64,000 bases of DNA from Deminuibacter soli (GCF_003412455.1 NZ_QTJU01000007.1:124001-188000); one strand, 5' to 3'. Positions 9,264-18,192 are shown, counted from the first letter of the stretch. Translations and numbers: made by a program. Notes: generated from the sequence alone by a model not told the origin.

Positions 9264-9436
9264 AAGAAGTGTAAAATAGTACAGGTTCCAATTGTTGATT
9301 ATTGCACAATTTTACGTTGTTCTGTCAGTCACCCTCTTCTCAAACAGGAACATACACATTGGGTGAATAGTAGCGCCTAAACCCTGGTTACTGATGAATG
9401 ACAAAAGCTGATACAATTAAAACAAACAAATAGGTT

Positions 9437-9949
9437 ATGCGATACTTAATGTGCACCGCTTTTATATTGTTGTTCACCGCATTACAGGCACAACATGCAA
9501 AGCTATCCAAACAGGTTAAAAAACAATTTACCGGTACATGGACATTGGTGGCAGTAGAAAATACCAATGCCGACGGAAGTAAGACATTGCCTTACGGCGA
9601 AAATCCGGTGGGCCTGCTCGTGTTCACTGGTGCGGGAGATTACGCAATACAGATTTTAAAGGCCAATCGTCCAAAAGTTGCAGCAGGAGATAAGAATAAA
9701 GCTACTGCAAATGAAAATGCAGCCCTGGTACAGGGTAATAATTCACATTTTGGAACATATACCGTTGATCCCGGAAGCAACAGCATTACTTTCAATGTAC
9801 AGCATGCATTTTACCCTAACTGGGAAGGAGAAGTGCAGGTGCGCAGCTACACACTGGAAAACGACCTGTTGCGTTATGTGGTTACACATACTACCAACGG
9901 TGGAGCAACAACTGCAACTGTAGTGTGGAAGAAACATACCCCGCTTTAG
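9437..9949 (+). CDS. Secreted lipocalin-like domain protein
   Basis: 170 residues with a signal peptide (hydrophobic core, cleavage near LQAQ). The mature part begins FTGTWTLVAVEN, the opening strand of lipocalin-like barrels, and continues with YGENPVGLLVFTGAGDYAIQ, as in the lipocalin_5 family that Bacteroidota encode in many copies. It probably binds a small hydrophobic ligand in the periplasm. It is a single gene, convergent with the response regulator with only 16 bases between the two. Confidence 0.78.
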   Translation: MRYLMCTAFILLFTALQAQHAKLSKQVKKQFTGTWTLVAVENTNADGSKTLPYGENPVGLLVFTGAGDYAIQILKANRPKVAAGDKNKATANENAALVQGNNSHFGTYTVDPGSNSITFNVQHAFYPNWEGEVQVRSYTLENDLLRYVVTHTTNGGATTATVVWKKHTPL

Positions 9950-9965
9950 CGTATCAAACAATCAT

Positions 9966-10610
9966 CTATATAATGCGCCGGTTGATAGCCTTGGCTACGG
10001 CCTCGGTAAGGGAAGCCACCTGGAGTTTTTCGTATATTTTTTTGATATGGCTGCGTACGGTTTCGTAGCTGATACCTAATTCAGCCGCGACCATTTTGTA
10101 ACTAAGGCCGTTTACAATACAGGCCAGTACATCTTTTTCGCGGGCAGTTAAATGGTAGTCTTCTGCAGGTGCCTGGGCAGCTGGTGTTAACTGCTGCAGG
10201 CGTGTTAGTACTTTGCGGGCAATACCCGGGCTCATGGGGGAGCCGCCTGTTTGTAATTCCTTTATGGCAGCTGTAAGCCGGGTGTTTAGATGGTTTTTGA
10301 GGATATAACCGCTGGCGCCGGCACAAATGGCTTCAAATACACGGTCATTATCTTCAAACACGGTCTGCATCATAATAAGGAGATATGGCATTTCTTTTTT
10401 CAGCAGCTTAACGGCTTCAATACCTGTCATGCCCGGCATTTCAATATCCATCAATACCACATCCGGTGTGCAGGCTGCACAGTCTTCCACGCAGCTCAGC
10501 ACGTTCTCAAATACACCGGTTACTTCAAAATCGGGCTCGGTGGCCAGCAGGTGTACAATGCTGTCACGGATATGCCGGTTATCATCAAACAATGCGATTC
10601 TTGTATGCAT
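9966..10610 (-). CDS. NarL/LuxR-type response regulator
   Basis: 214 residues. The receiver domain (1-120) has the acidic pair Asp9-Asp10, phospho-acceptor Asp55 in VVLMDIEMPG, a Thr in MMQTVFED and the Lys of GYILKN. A linker leads to a LuxR helix-turn-helix (about 150-205, LTAREKDVLACIVNGLSYKM and ETVRSHIKKIYEKL). It follows the histidine kinase gene by 22 bases, so the two form a cognate pair that is read as one transcript. Targets are unknown. Confidence 0.93.
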   Translation of the reverse strand: MHTRIALFDDNRHIRDSIVHLLATEPDFEVTGVFENVLSCVEDCAACTPDVVLMDIEMPGMTGIEAVKLLKKEMPYLLIMMQTVFEDNDRVFEAICAGASGYILKNHLNTRLTAAIKELQTGGSPMSPGIARKVLTRLQQLTPAAQAPAEDYHLTAREKDVLACIVNGLSYKMVAAELGISYETVRSHIKKIYEKLQVASLTEAVAKAINRRII

Positions 10611-10632
10611 GGGCTCATTTTTTTACAAACAA

Positions 10633-13600
10633 TCAGGGCAGGGGGCAGGTAATGCTGATGCGGGTGCCTGTGCCCGGGCCTGTATCTATTTTATAGGATG
10701 CTTTAATGGATGCAGCCCTTGCGGCCATGTTTTTAAGCCCGTTACCGCTGAGTGAGCTGCGGGCCTGCTGTATTACGGCATCGTACTGGAAGCCGCAGCC
10801 ATTGTCTTCTATTGTACATAACAGCTGGTTGTTGCGGATGCCGATATGTAGGGTTATGCTGCTGGCGTTTGCGTACTTCACGGCATTGTTGATTGATTCT
10901 TTACACATCAGGTACAGGTGGTTGCGTTTGTCCATATCCATGTTCAGCTGTGTAAGGCTTTCGTCGTAGTGAATCAGCAGTGTTACATTACTGGCTGCAC
11001 ACAGCGGCCGGGCAAACGATTCAATGCGGTTGATGAAATTAATCACCTGGTCGTTCAGCGGGTTAATGGCCCATACAATGTCTGACATTTCACCAATCAT
11101 TTCATTGGCGGTGTTGCCAATTTTATCGAGTATGCTGGTGAGCTGCTCTTCCTTTTGTTGCTGCTGGTTTATTTTTGCCACCTGGCTATATACCGCAATG
11201 CTGCTGAGGGTAGAACCTAAATGATCGTGCAGGTCTTTGGCTATTTTGTTGCGTATCTCCTGCCTGTTAAGCAGTGCTTTGATTTTTGCACGGTATTGCA
11301 GCCACAATATACCCGCTACCAGCAGCAAGGGCAGCAGGTAAAACCACCAGTGCTGCCAGATTGGTGGCGTAATATGAATGTTAAGCGCAGTAACCTGTGT
11401 GCCATGCGTGCCGCGCCAGTTGCCTGCTTTTACTTTAAATACATAATCGCCGCCAGGCAGGTTGCTGTAACTGGCAAAATTGCGGTCCCCGCTGTTGATC
11501 CAGTCCGCATCAACCCCTTCAAGCATATAGGAATATTGCACATTGCCGCCGCCGCTGAACTCAGGCGCTGCAAATTCAATGGAGAAATAATTCTGGTTAT
11601 GCGCCAGGTGAATATTGCCATTGCTGAGCAGGTGATTGTACGAATCATTGAATATTTTGAAATCAGTGAAGTACACCGTTGGGTCGCTGGTGATTTCTTT
11701 CACCTGCTGCGGATCGAAGGCAATGTAATAATTGGTGCCGCCAATGTACAGTATGCCATTGTTGTCTTTGTACATATAGCCCTTAATGCTGCTGTACACC
11801 GAACCCGGAAGTGAGTAACAGCTGTATTTGCGGGCATGCGGGTTGTATTTGTGCAAATGCCCGTTACTGATCATCCAGATATTGCCCGCAGGATCATTCT
11901 GCAGGCCCTCTACCAGGTTGCTGGATTCTTCAATGTTGGCAGCTGTTTGGGTAGCATTGTTGTAGCGTATTAATCCGCCGCCGTAACTGCTGGCCCATAT
12001 ATTACCCGCACCGTCTTCCAGTACATCAAATATGTCGCTGGTTTGCAGGTTGCTTTTGATAGTGCGTTGCTGCAGGCTGTAATAGGGTGCTGTGGCTTGC
12101 TGCTGCAATAGTTTTAAGCCGTTGGTGGCAGTGGCCAGCCATAACCCGCCGGTTGCGATACGGCATATTTTTCTTACCTGGTTGGGTGTTACATTGTTGC
12201 CGAAGGGGTGTATCCATTTTTGTTCGGCAAGGTCATAACCGGCAAGCGGATAACCATAAGGCGAAACAATGAGCACTGGGTGATGATGAATAGTATCTTT
12301 TACGATGGATACAATACCGGGTGCTTTTAGCCTGCCCATTACAGGGTCGTTCGCCGTATTGGGTAACAGGCTTAATGCATTGCCGGCAGGGTTGTATACA
12401 AACAGTGAATAATCAGTGCCGAGGTAAAAGCTGCCGTCTGTATCTGCCAGTATTTTCTGTACAGAAAGGGGCACACCGTTCCAGGAAAGCGCGCGGTGTT
12501 CAAACCCGCTGCTGCCGTTTTTCTGCACAAACAATCCATTGCTGGTTGCTATCCACAAACTGCCATGTATGTCTTTATAAAAGTCATACACAGTGATGTT
12601 GCCGTTCGCCGGTGGCAGAAAAATCTGCGAGAATGGATGGTACAGTGGATTGTATACATACACGCCGTAGTTGGTGCCCAACCAGGTGATGCCGGTGTAA
12701 TCGTTGTACACGCAGTTTACATGATCGCTGAGTAAATCATGTTGTTGGGAAAACCCATTGCTGTAAGTACTGAATGTACCTGTTTGCTTATCGTACATGA
12801 TCATGCCCGAATGCCTGCCCGACATCAGTACCAGGTTATCAGGTGTTTCTGCAAAATGAATGATTTCATCATCAGGCCGCTGTTTCCCGTTGAATGTTTT
12901 AACTACTGCGGGCTGGGTGTTGCCGGTTGACAGGCAGAACAGTGCATGGCTTGCCGTACTGCACCATAATGCAAGATCACTGCCTGTGAACAGCGAAGTA
13001 ATGAGCGTGCTGCTGTTAACAGTTGTGGCACCTGCTATATTTACATAGGTCGACTGCAGGTTGCGCGTATCAATTTTCAGCAAACCACCGCCCATGCTGC
13101 CCATCCACAACATACCGGCAGAATCAATGCATACTGCTTCGGCTGTGATTACGGCTTCTTTAAACGGCATGTCAAATTGCCGTGTGCTTTTGTTAAACCG
13201 CAGCATGGGGTAGCCGGCTGCTGCCAGCCAAAGGTTGCCTGAAAAATCGGCGGTTATTTTTTCAATATGCAGTACGCCTGTTGCAGTATGCGGTTGATAA
13301 TTGGTTAGCTGCAACGGCGCGCTTAGCCGGTAATTATAGGCTGTTAGACCGCCATCGGCCGTGGCTATCCAGATAATGCTGTCGTTGTCTTCCAGCAGGC
13401 TGGTGACAATGGCACCCGGCAGGGTAGTGGAATCATTGCTGCGACTGGCAAAATTGGTGAAGTGTTTGCCGTCATAACGGCTTAACCCATCTTCGGTACC
13501 CAGCCATACAAACCCGCGTTTATCTTTCAGCACACAGTTCACCTTATTATTGGCCAAACCATTATCCATGTTCAGTTTGGTAAGATAGGAGCCCTTTGGC

Positions 13601-13668
13601 TGCGCATTTACCTGCTGCATGATGCATAACAGCAGGCACAGGTAGCCATATTTTGTTAGATAGGACAA
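10633..13668 (-). CDS. Reg_prop/Y_Y_Y sensor histidine kinase (HisKA_3 type)
   Basis: 1011 residues. After a signal peptide, about 700 residues form two periplasmic seven-bladed propellers. The opening repeats read GLANNKVNCVLKDKRGFVWLGT and similar Reg_prop units. A Y_Y_Y domain (YSYMLEGVDADW) follows, then one membrane helix near WWFYLLPLLLVAGILW. The cytoplasmic part is HisKA_3, with phospho-acceptor His814 in KDLHDHLGS, and an ATPase domain with N and G boxes (ESINNAVKYA, DNGCGF). This is the large periplasmic-sensor kinase used by Bacteroidota to detect carbohydrates or other ligands. It lacks the C-terminal receiver and AraC output of hybrid kinases and signals through the downstream NarL-type regulator. 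Confidence 0.93.
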   Translation of the reverse strand: MSYLTKYGYLCLLLCIMQQVNAQPKGSYLTKLNMDNGLANNKVNCVLKDKRGFVWLGTEDGLSRYDGKHFTNFASRSNDSTTLPGAIVTSLLEDNDSIIWIATADGGLTAYNYRLSAPLQLTNYQPHTATGVLHIEKITADFSGNLWLAAAGYPMLRFNKSTRQFDMPFKEAVITAEAVCIDSAGMLWMGSMGGGLLKIDTRNLQSTYVNIAGATTVNSSTLITSLFTGSDLALWCSTASHALFCLSTGNTQPAVVKTFNGKQRPDDEIIHFAETPDNLVLMSGRHSGMIMYDKQTGTFSTYSNGFSQQHDLLSDHVNCVYNDYTGITWLGTNYGVYVYNPLYHPFSQIFLPPANGNITVYDFYKDIHGSLWIATSNGLFVQKNGSSGFEHRALSWNGVPLSVQKILADTDGSFYLGTDYSLFVYNPAGNALSLLPNTANDPVMGRLKAPGIVSIVKDTIHHHPVLIVSPYGYPLAGYDLAEQKWIHPFGNNVTPNQVRKICRIATGGLWLATATNGLKLLQQQATAPYYSLQQRTIKSNLQTSDIFDVLEDGAGNIWASSYGGGLIRYNNATQTAANIEESSNLVEGLQNDPAGNIWMISNGHLHKYNPHARKYSCYSLPGSVYSSIKGYMYKDNNGILYIGGTNYYIAFDPQQVKEITSDPTVYFTDFKIFNDSYNHLLSNGNIHLAHNQNYFSIEFAAPEFSGGGNVQYSYMLEGVDADWINSGDRNFASYSNLPGGDYVFKVKAGNWRGTHGTQVTALNIHITPPIWQHWWFYLLPLLLVAGILWLQYRAKIKALLNRQEIRNKIAKDLHDHLGSTLSSIAVYSQVAKINQQQQKEEQLTSILDKIGNTANEMIGEMSDIVWAINPLNDQVINFINRIESFARPLCAASNVTLLIHYDESLTQLNMDMDKRNHLYLMCKESINNAVKYANASSITLHIGIRNNQLLCTIEDNGCGFQYDAVIQQARSSLSGNGLKNMAARAASIKASYKIDTGPGTGTRISITCPLP

Positions 13669-13746
13669 TGGTTTATTGTTTCCAGTTTAAGGTTTATACA
13701 GGTGGCTCAAAGCTTTATCCATGTGGTTATTGCACCTTCAGGTCTG

Positions 13747-14415
13747 CTACTTTTCAAATACGACAGTGTCTGCCGAAGCACCGTTTTTTACCAGTATATC
13801 GGTGATGGCTGCCGTCATAGCATCGGGGCCACAAATGTAGAAGGGACTGTTGACGAAGTCTGTTACTTCTTTTTGCAGAAAGGCTTCATTAATGTAGTCG
13901 TGCCGGTAACCCGGGTCGCTTTCCTTGGTTACAATGTATATGGCATTGTTGCCAAGTAGCTGTTTTAATTCTTCTTCATAAATAATATCGGCTGCTGTTT
14001 TGTTGGAGAAAAACAGCTTGTTATTACCGATTTTATTGTCTTTGTGAAGCTGGCGGAAGATGGCTATAAATGGTGTAATGCCTGCGCCACCCGCAATGAA
14101 ATAACCTTCTCCCTTGTATTCAATAGCACCCCATGAATCACTGACGATGAGTTCATCGCCGGCCTGCAACTGGCCAATTTGTTTGGTAACGCCATCGTGA
14201 TCTGTATAACATTTAATAGTGAACTCAACATAGGGTTCACTGTTAAGTGCAGTAAAGGTGAACGGTCTTTTTTCATTTACCCATCCCGGTTTGTTAACCG
14301 ATACATCTGCGACGTGGCCGGGTGTAAAACTGAAACCTTCCGGTTTTTCAAGACGTATGCGGTGTACATCGTGGGTAACAGGCGCTACGGACAAAACTTT
14401 TAACGTGTATTCCAT
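13747..14415 (-). CDS. FNR-type flavin oxidoreductase
   Basis: 222 residues, the compact form of the ferredoxin-NADP reductase fold. RPFTFTA (residues 50-56) is the flavin-binding R-x-Y/F-T/S motif. YFIAGGAGITPFIAIFRQL (about 104-122) is the nucleotide loop. FYICGPDAMTAAI is the C-terminal NAD(P) motif. There is no ferredoxin domain, so an unlinked electron partner is implied. It lies 78 bases upstream of the kinase gene on the same strand and might share its transcript, but no functional link is evident. Confidence 0.88.
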   Translation of the reverse strand: MEYTLKVLSVAPVTHDVHRIRLEKPEGFSFTPGHVADVSVNKPGWVNEKRPFTFTALNSEPYVEFTIKCYTDHDGVTKQIGQLQAGDELIVSDSWGAIEYKGEGYFIAGGAGITPFIAIFRQLHKDNKIGNNKLFFSNKTAADIIYEEELKQLLGNNAIYIVTKESDPGYRHDYINEAFLQKEVTDFVNSPFYICGPDAMTAAITDILVKNGASADTVVFEK

Positions 14416-14511
14416 GCTGTGAATGTTTGTATTCAGCTAATGTAACAGAAGAAAAAATGGTTATGAGCTGCATTAGCTTACTTCGCCATCAATTCTTTTG
14501 CACAAAGCAAC

Positions 14512-14619
14512 ATGCTCATTGAATGCAAACAGTGCAAGTGTTGCCAGGTGCTGTGTTGTACACAGGATAACAATTTCATTACAAAATTATTTTATCGGAA
14601 AGTCATAACCAAGGTTTAG
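14512..14619 (+). other. Possible Cys-rich mini-protein ORF (35 aa)
   Basis: ATG to TAG, 35 codons. The translation has six cysteines within twelve residues (CKQCKCCQVLCC), spacing that recalls small metal-binding peptides, followed by an ordinary polar/basic tail. There is no recognisable ribosome site, which is normal in this phylum. TGC is frequent in this DNA, so the cluster could be chance. It is too short to assign to a family. Confidence 0.2.
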
Positions 14620-14851
14620 GTTATCGTAAAAAATGTACATGTAACGGATTGGCATGCAAGGACTGCAATAACAGGTAAAGTTTTGTTAAGACTTACAGTT
14701 GCTTAATCAGGTAAAGATTAACCAGCGCCACTTTCTGCTGCTGTTGTTAATTGATGGCAATCCGCAAATTTTACATGCGTTGCCGTCGTATAGACCGGTT
14801 TTTTTGAACTGCGCACGCATAACCTTATTTAATTTTGAAGTGGGTTTGCAT

Positions 14852-14916
14852 TTTCAAAAGTTCAAAATTTCAATGAGTTCAAAAGTTCAAAAGTTCAAAA
14901 GTTCAATAGTTCCATG
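14852..14916. repeat. Octamer array, GTTCAAAA type
   Basis: About eight 8-base units built on GTTCAA: TTTCAAAA, GTTCAAAA, a 9-base TTTCAATGA, three exact GTTCAAAA copies (14877-14900), GTTCAATA and GTTCCATG. The units keep an 8-base register except for the one 9-base unit. The core is the reverse complement of the TTGAAC core in the array that starts 31 bases downstream. Confidence 0.85.
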
Positions 14917-14946
14917 GTTGAATTGTCAATACACCAGCGCGCATTA

Positions 14947-14994
14947 AATTGAACAATTGAACAATGAAACAATTGAACAATGAAACAATGAAAC
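14947..14994. repeat. Octamer array, AATTGAAC/AATGAAAC type
   Basis: Six contiguous 8-base units in exact register: AATTGAAC, AATTGAAC, AATGAAAC, AATTGAAC, AATGAAAC, AATGAAAC. The AATTGAAC form faces the GTTCAA units of the upstream array, so the pair could fold as a long imperfect hairpin or cruciform. Confidence 0.9.
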
Positions 14995-15049
14995 CTGCGT
15001 TTGGCTTTACGATGAAGCAACTTCTTACTAAATACGAAAATTACAAAAC

Positions 15050-15289
15050 ATGAGCGATCAAATTACACTTGTGCCGGGGAACACCTTACTTACGGCTACT
15101 CCCGAAGAAGGCAGGCAGCTTGCCATTAAACTGTCGCGCCTGATTATTAAGGCAACGCAGCCTGATGATGCCATTCGCGGGCAATTGCGCGGCGTATATG
15201 CGAACGATGCTGCGATGCTGATTGCTGCGGGACAAACTGTGGCTATTGAATTTGCTACTATTGCTGCAGCTAATAACTACTGGAGGTAA
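15050..15289 (+). CDS. Small hypothetical protein
   Basis: 79 residues, soluble, without signal peptide. I do not recognise it. It has a polar N-terminus, a basic middle (KLSRLIIKATQ) and an Ala-rich end. A terminator-like hairpin 64 bases downstream supports a real transcription unit. It is convergent with the ferritin-like gene. Confidence 0.5.
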   Translation: MSDQITLVPGNTLLTATPEEGRQLAIKLSRLIIKATQPDDAIRGQLRGVYANDAAMLIAAGQTVAIEFATIAAANNYWR

Positions 15290-15352
15290 CAACAGCTGTT
15301 TTTCATTTCATTCAAACCAGTTCCCGGTTTTAGATGCCTTGCACAAAACATA

Positions 15353-15381
15353 AAAGGCCCCGACGTAACTCGAGGGCCTTT
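15353..15381. terminator. Bidirectional terminator hairpin
   Basis: A perfect 8-bp stem, AAAGGCCC / GGGCCTTT, encloses 13 bases and lies between two convergent genes. On the minus strand the stem is followed by TTTATGTTTTG, a reasonable U-rich tail for the ferritin-like gene. Confidence 0.75.
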
Positions 15382-15399
15382 ACTAAGGTACATATGTTG

Positions 15400-16011
15400 T
15401 TATTCTTCCGTGCTCGCTTCGTAGTTTATGTCGTTTTCTGCGATGGAAGAAAGCAAACTGTCGGCTTCCTTTTCTTCTTCCAGGGTGGTGGCAAGGATTT
15501 CTGCGGCATCTGACAGTCCGAGTACTGTGGCCAGCTGATGAAGGGAACCATAGGTAGCGATTTCATAGTGCTCAATTTTTTGAGAAGCCATGATAATACC
15601 AACATCACGGGTAGCGCTGCCAGCCTCAGTATCTTCAACAATGCTTTGCCCTTCCTGGGTCAATCCTTCCATGGCATCACATTTTTTTGCCTGAGCCTTC
15701 TGACCCAGGATAGCAAATACTTGCTCCAGCCGGGCAACATGCTCACGGGTTTGTTCCAGGTGATCACCAATCGCATTTTTCAGCTCCCCGGAAGTAGCTG
15801 CTTTTTGCATCTTGGGTAGTGTTTGCACAAGTTTCTTTTCTGCCCAGTAAATGTCTTTTATCTCGTCAACAAAAAGTTCATGCAGGGCAGGTTCTGTTTG
15901 TGTGGGTGCTGATGAATCGGTTGCAGCTTTAGAGGCGGTACTCTTTTTAGCCGCCGCTTTCTTTGGGGCGGCTTTTTTAGCACTCCCTTTCTTTTTTGTT
16001 ACAGTAGCCAT
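15400..16011 (-). CDS. Ferritin-like DUF892 (YciE/YciF-type) protein with Lys/Ala tail
   Basis: 203 residues. Residues 1-35 or so are a histone-H1-like tail rich in KKAAPKK and AAKK. From about residue 43 the DUF892 four-helix ferritin-like domain follows (LHELFVDEIKDIYWAEKKL, HLEQTREHVARLEQVFAILG, KIEHYEIATYG, LEEEKEAD), with the repeated Glu and E-x-x-H pairs expected of a di-iron site. YciE/YciF are stress-induced proteins of uncertain ferroxidase function. The basic tail should bind DNA, giving a Dps-like combination by fusion. It is monocistronic. A decayed second copy lies at 29400-29710. Confidence 0.9.
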   Translation of the reverse strand: MATVTKKKGSAKKAAPKKAAAKKSTASKAATDSSAPTQTEPALHELFVDEIKDIYWAEKKLVQTLPKMQKAATSGELKNAIGDHLEQTREHVARLEQVFAILGQKAQAKKCDAMEGLTQEGQSIVEDTEAGSATRDVGIIMASQKIEHYEIATYGSLHQLATVLGLSDAAEILATTLEEEKEADSLLSSIAENDINYEASTEE

Positions 16012-16334
16012 AATGTTTTTTGTCTACCAGACGAAAATCGCGTGCCAAGTGACACTGAAGCGTCTGTAAATGCTACTATGCCCATGTTTAAGATCCATGT
16101 AAGCCCGATATAGCGCCAAGCTACAACCCGCCACCACGGCGCAAAGGCCTGGATAAACAATAAATACCATTTCTACTACCAGAGACAAAAGAATAAATTT
16201 CAATACGCTTGTGTGGCGCCGGTCAAAATTTTTGGAAACCTGGGGCTGTAGAGAAATCTCCACGGAGAGCCGCTGCCACTATCGCCGATCGTTTATTGTA
16301 TACAAACTTTGTTTCTGCGCTAAAAAGGTTGATA
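16012..16334. other. Intergenic region, no confident gene
   Basis: About 320 bases between the ferritin-like gene and the AraC gene. A 79-codon minus-strand frame (16024-16263) encodes one hydrophobic stretch and a basic tail. Codon use and composition are unconvincing, and it would sit in the probable promoter of the ferritin-like gene, so I do not call it. No hairpin or repeat stands out. Confidence 0.4.
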
Positions 16335-17207
16335 TTAAGTGTTTTCATGAAGAAAAGCCTTTCTGTAACGCAAAGGATTTTTCTTATAAACCTTAAGAAA
16401 CTGCCTGTTGAAGTTGGACAAATTATTATAACCACATTTCATGCAAATATCCGTGACGCTTTGATCGGTTTCTACCAATAATTTTGAAGCATGGTTAAGC
16501 CTTACCTCATTGACAAAGCTTGTAAAAGGCTTCCTGGTTCGTTGACTGAAATATCTTGAAAAAGAGTTTTCGGCCATATTGGTGAGTTGAGCAACTTCCT
16601 TCACCGAGATGTCCCGGTGGAAGTTATCCAGTACGAAATTGATGACCTGATTCATCCTGATAGTTTCCGCGGTGTTTTTCCCGGTAATGGCATTGTTGCA
16701 TATATATTCCAGGCTTTTGCTTTCGGACAGAACATGCAGTATTTCCAGCAATAGCTGCCATCTGGCGAAGCCATTTGCTTTAACAAGCTTCCGGAGTTTA
16801 TCTGCTACAACAGCGTTGGTTTTGCCCTTTACTGCTAAACCTTTGAATGACCGCTCCAATAAACCTGCAATCTTTTGCGATTCCGGTAAATCAAAAAAAC
16901 CGGTTCCAAAGGTATCTTCCTTAAAATGCACTACGATAGATTTGGCCCGCAAGCTGGACCTGGGAGCAAAATACTTTGCATCATTTTTATACGTGTGCGG
17001 CAGGTAAGGACCTATCAATGCCAGGTCACCAGGCTCAAAATAGCTGATCTGGTCACCGATAATTCTTTTTCCTGTACTCTCCGTTACCAACACCAATTCA
17101 TACTCCGGATGAAAATGCCATGGTGTGGGATAGTATTGATAGTCGAACAACCTCGTCACGAATGATTCGCCCGAGTTCCGGGGCAGGTATTCCAGTACTG
17201 GTTTCAT
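16335..17207 (-). CDS. AraC-family regulator, divergent from the oxidative sugar operon
   Basis: 290 residues. The N-terminal cupin sensor is seen in TPWHFHPEYELVLVTE and YFEPGDLALIGPYLPHTY. The C-terminal domain has the two AraC helix-turn-helix units (ISVKEVAQLTNMAENSFSRY, VTDICMKCGYNNLSNFNRQF) and ends YKKNPLRYRK. It is transcribed away from the PhyH-led operon with 126 bases between the likely starts, which hold a 14-bp palindrome. By the usual logic of such pairs it senses the pathway's sugar or product and controls the operon; the ligand is unknown. Confidence 0.93.
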   Translation of the reverse strand: MKPVLEYLPRNSGESFVTRLFDYQYYPTPWHFHPEYELVLVTESTGKRIIGDQISYFEPGDLALIGPYLPHTYKNDAKYFAPRSSLRAKSIVVHFKEDTFGTGFFDLPESQKIAGLLERSFKGLAVKGKTNAVVADKLRKLVKANGFARWQLLLEILHVLSESKSLEYICNNAITGKNTAETIRMNQVINFVLDNFHRDISVKEVAQLTNMAENSFSRYFSQRTRKPFTSFVNEVRLNHASKLLVETDQSVTDICMKCGYNNLSNFNRQFLKVYKKNPLRYRKAFLHENT

Positions 17208-17239
17208 TATTCAATTATACCATTTAAAGGGCACATTGG

Positions 17240-17253
17240 CTAACAAATGTTAG
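17240..17253. promoter_or_regulatory. Palindrome in the AraC/PhyH intergenic region
   Basis: CTAACA-AA-TGTTAG is a perfect 6-bp inverted repeat with a 2-base centre, located 33 bases from the AraC start and about 80 from the PhyH start. A second, shorter inverted repeat (ACACC-G-GGTGT) lies near 17273. Either may be an operator; AraC proteins more often use direct repeats, so this is tentative. Confidence 0.3.
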
Positions 17254-17333
17254 AAAAGTATCGGTTTTAATCACACCGGGTGTAGTGTATCAAACTACGC
17301 GCTGCTACCTTAGTGTACATAAAAATTAATGAC

Positions 17334-18188
17334 ATGTCCAGTATTACACTTACCCAGGAACAGGTCAGTCTGTACCATAAACAAGGGTATATTATTGTCA
17401 AATCATTTTGCACCAAGCCGGAAATAGAAAAGCTTTACACAACGGCTATCAACGATAATGCGATGCGCAACAATGCGTTGGATCTTAATGATCAAAGCGG
17501 TAAGAAAACAAAGTTGTCTTTGTGGTTCACGCCTGGCAATGATGTATTCGGTTACCTGACACGCAGTGAGAAGATGGTAGCCGCTGTGCAGCTATTACTT
17601 GGAAACGACGCGAAGGTTTGCCACTATCATTCCAAGCTGATGCAAAAAGAACCAAAAGTAGGTGGTGCCTGGGAATGGCACCAGGATTATGGTTACTGGT
17701 ATAAAAACCAGTTTATGTTTCCTGATCAGCTGATCAGTGTAATGGTGGCCCTTACGCCCGCAAACAAAGAAAATGGATGCCTGCAAGTTATTAAAGATTC
17801 TCATAAAATAGGCCGCGTTAATCATGGCTTTGCCGGGGAACAGGTAGGCGCCGATATGCAAATGGTGAACAATGCTTTAAAGACGATGGAACTGGTTTAT
17901 GCCGAGCTTGAACCGGGAGATGCATTGTTCTTTCATAGCAATTTGCTGCACCGTTCTGAAGCCAATCTATCAGACCATCCACGTTGGTCGATCATCTCCT
18001 GTTACAGCCTGCAGTCAAATCTGGCTTACAATGAAACGTCCACCGCCTGGAAAACACCGGTGGATGTAATACCCGATGAAGCCATTTTGCATTGGGATGC
18101 CGCCTCTTTATCGAATGCAGATTTTTTGAAAAAAGAAAACGACCCCGCTTTAAAAGAAACAGGCTGGGAACAAGAGGTCAATCAATAA
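17334..18188 (+). CDS. Phytanoyl-CoA dioxygenase (PhyH) family Fe(II)/2OG oxygenase
   Basis: 284 residues from the ATG at 17334; a GTG seven codons upstream is possible but adds nothing conserved. The Fe(II) facial triad is visible as His116-x-Asp118 in WEWHQDYGYW and the distal His206 in NLLHRSEAN. Arg217 in HPRW is a good 2-oxoglutarate ligand. PhyH enzymes hydroxylate a wide range of small molecules. As first gene of a five-gene operon with two isomerases and two dehydrogenases, it may hydroxylate or cleave a sugar- or polyol-derived intermediate. It has no signal peptide, so it is cytoplasmic. Confidence 0.92.
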   Translation: MSSITLTQEQVSLYHKQGYIIVKSFCTKPEIEKLYTTAINDNAMRNNALDLNDQSGKKTKLSLWFTPGNDVFGYLTRSEKMVAAVQLLLGNDAKVCHYHSKLMQKEPKVGGAWEWHQDYGYWYKNQFMFPDQLISVMVALTPANKENGCLQVIKDSHKIGRVNHGFAGEQVGADMQMVNNALKTMELVYAELEPGDALFFHSNLLHRSEANLSDHPRWSIISCYSLQSNLAYNETSTAWKTPVDVIPDEAILHWDAASLSNADFLKKENDPALKETGWEQEVNQ

Positions 18189-18192
18189 GCCC

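Larger units (their letters stand above)
14416..15049. other. Long intergenic region with facing octamer arrays
   Basis: This 634-base gap separates the divergent flavoreductase and the small hypothetical gene. It holds two arrays of 8-bp repeats in opposite orientation (14852-14916 and 14947-14994, listed separately) and a short Cys-rich open frame at 14512-14619. The rest is AT-rich, with no clear promoter pair or RNA gene. Confidence 0.7.

Noticed and set aside
14852-14994. CRISPR array
   Set aside because: The units are only 8 bases, contiguous without spacers, and in two orientations; no cas genes are present.
16024-16263. 79-codon minus-strand frame between the AraC and ferritin-like genes
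   Set aside because: There is only one hydrophobic stretch and a basic tail, no family resemblance, and it would occupy the ferritin-like promoter region. Kept as a note, not a gene.
17313-17333. GTG start seven codons upstream of the PhyH ATG
   Set aside because: The extra residues (MYIKIND) add no conserved sequence; the ATG at 17334 is the normal start and leaves more room for the promoter.
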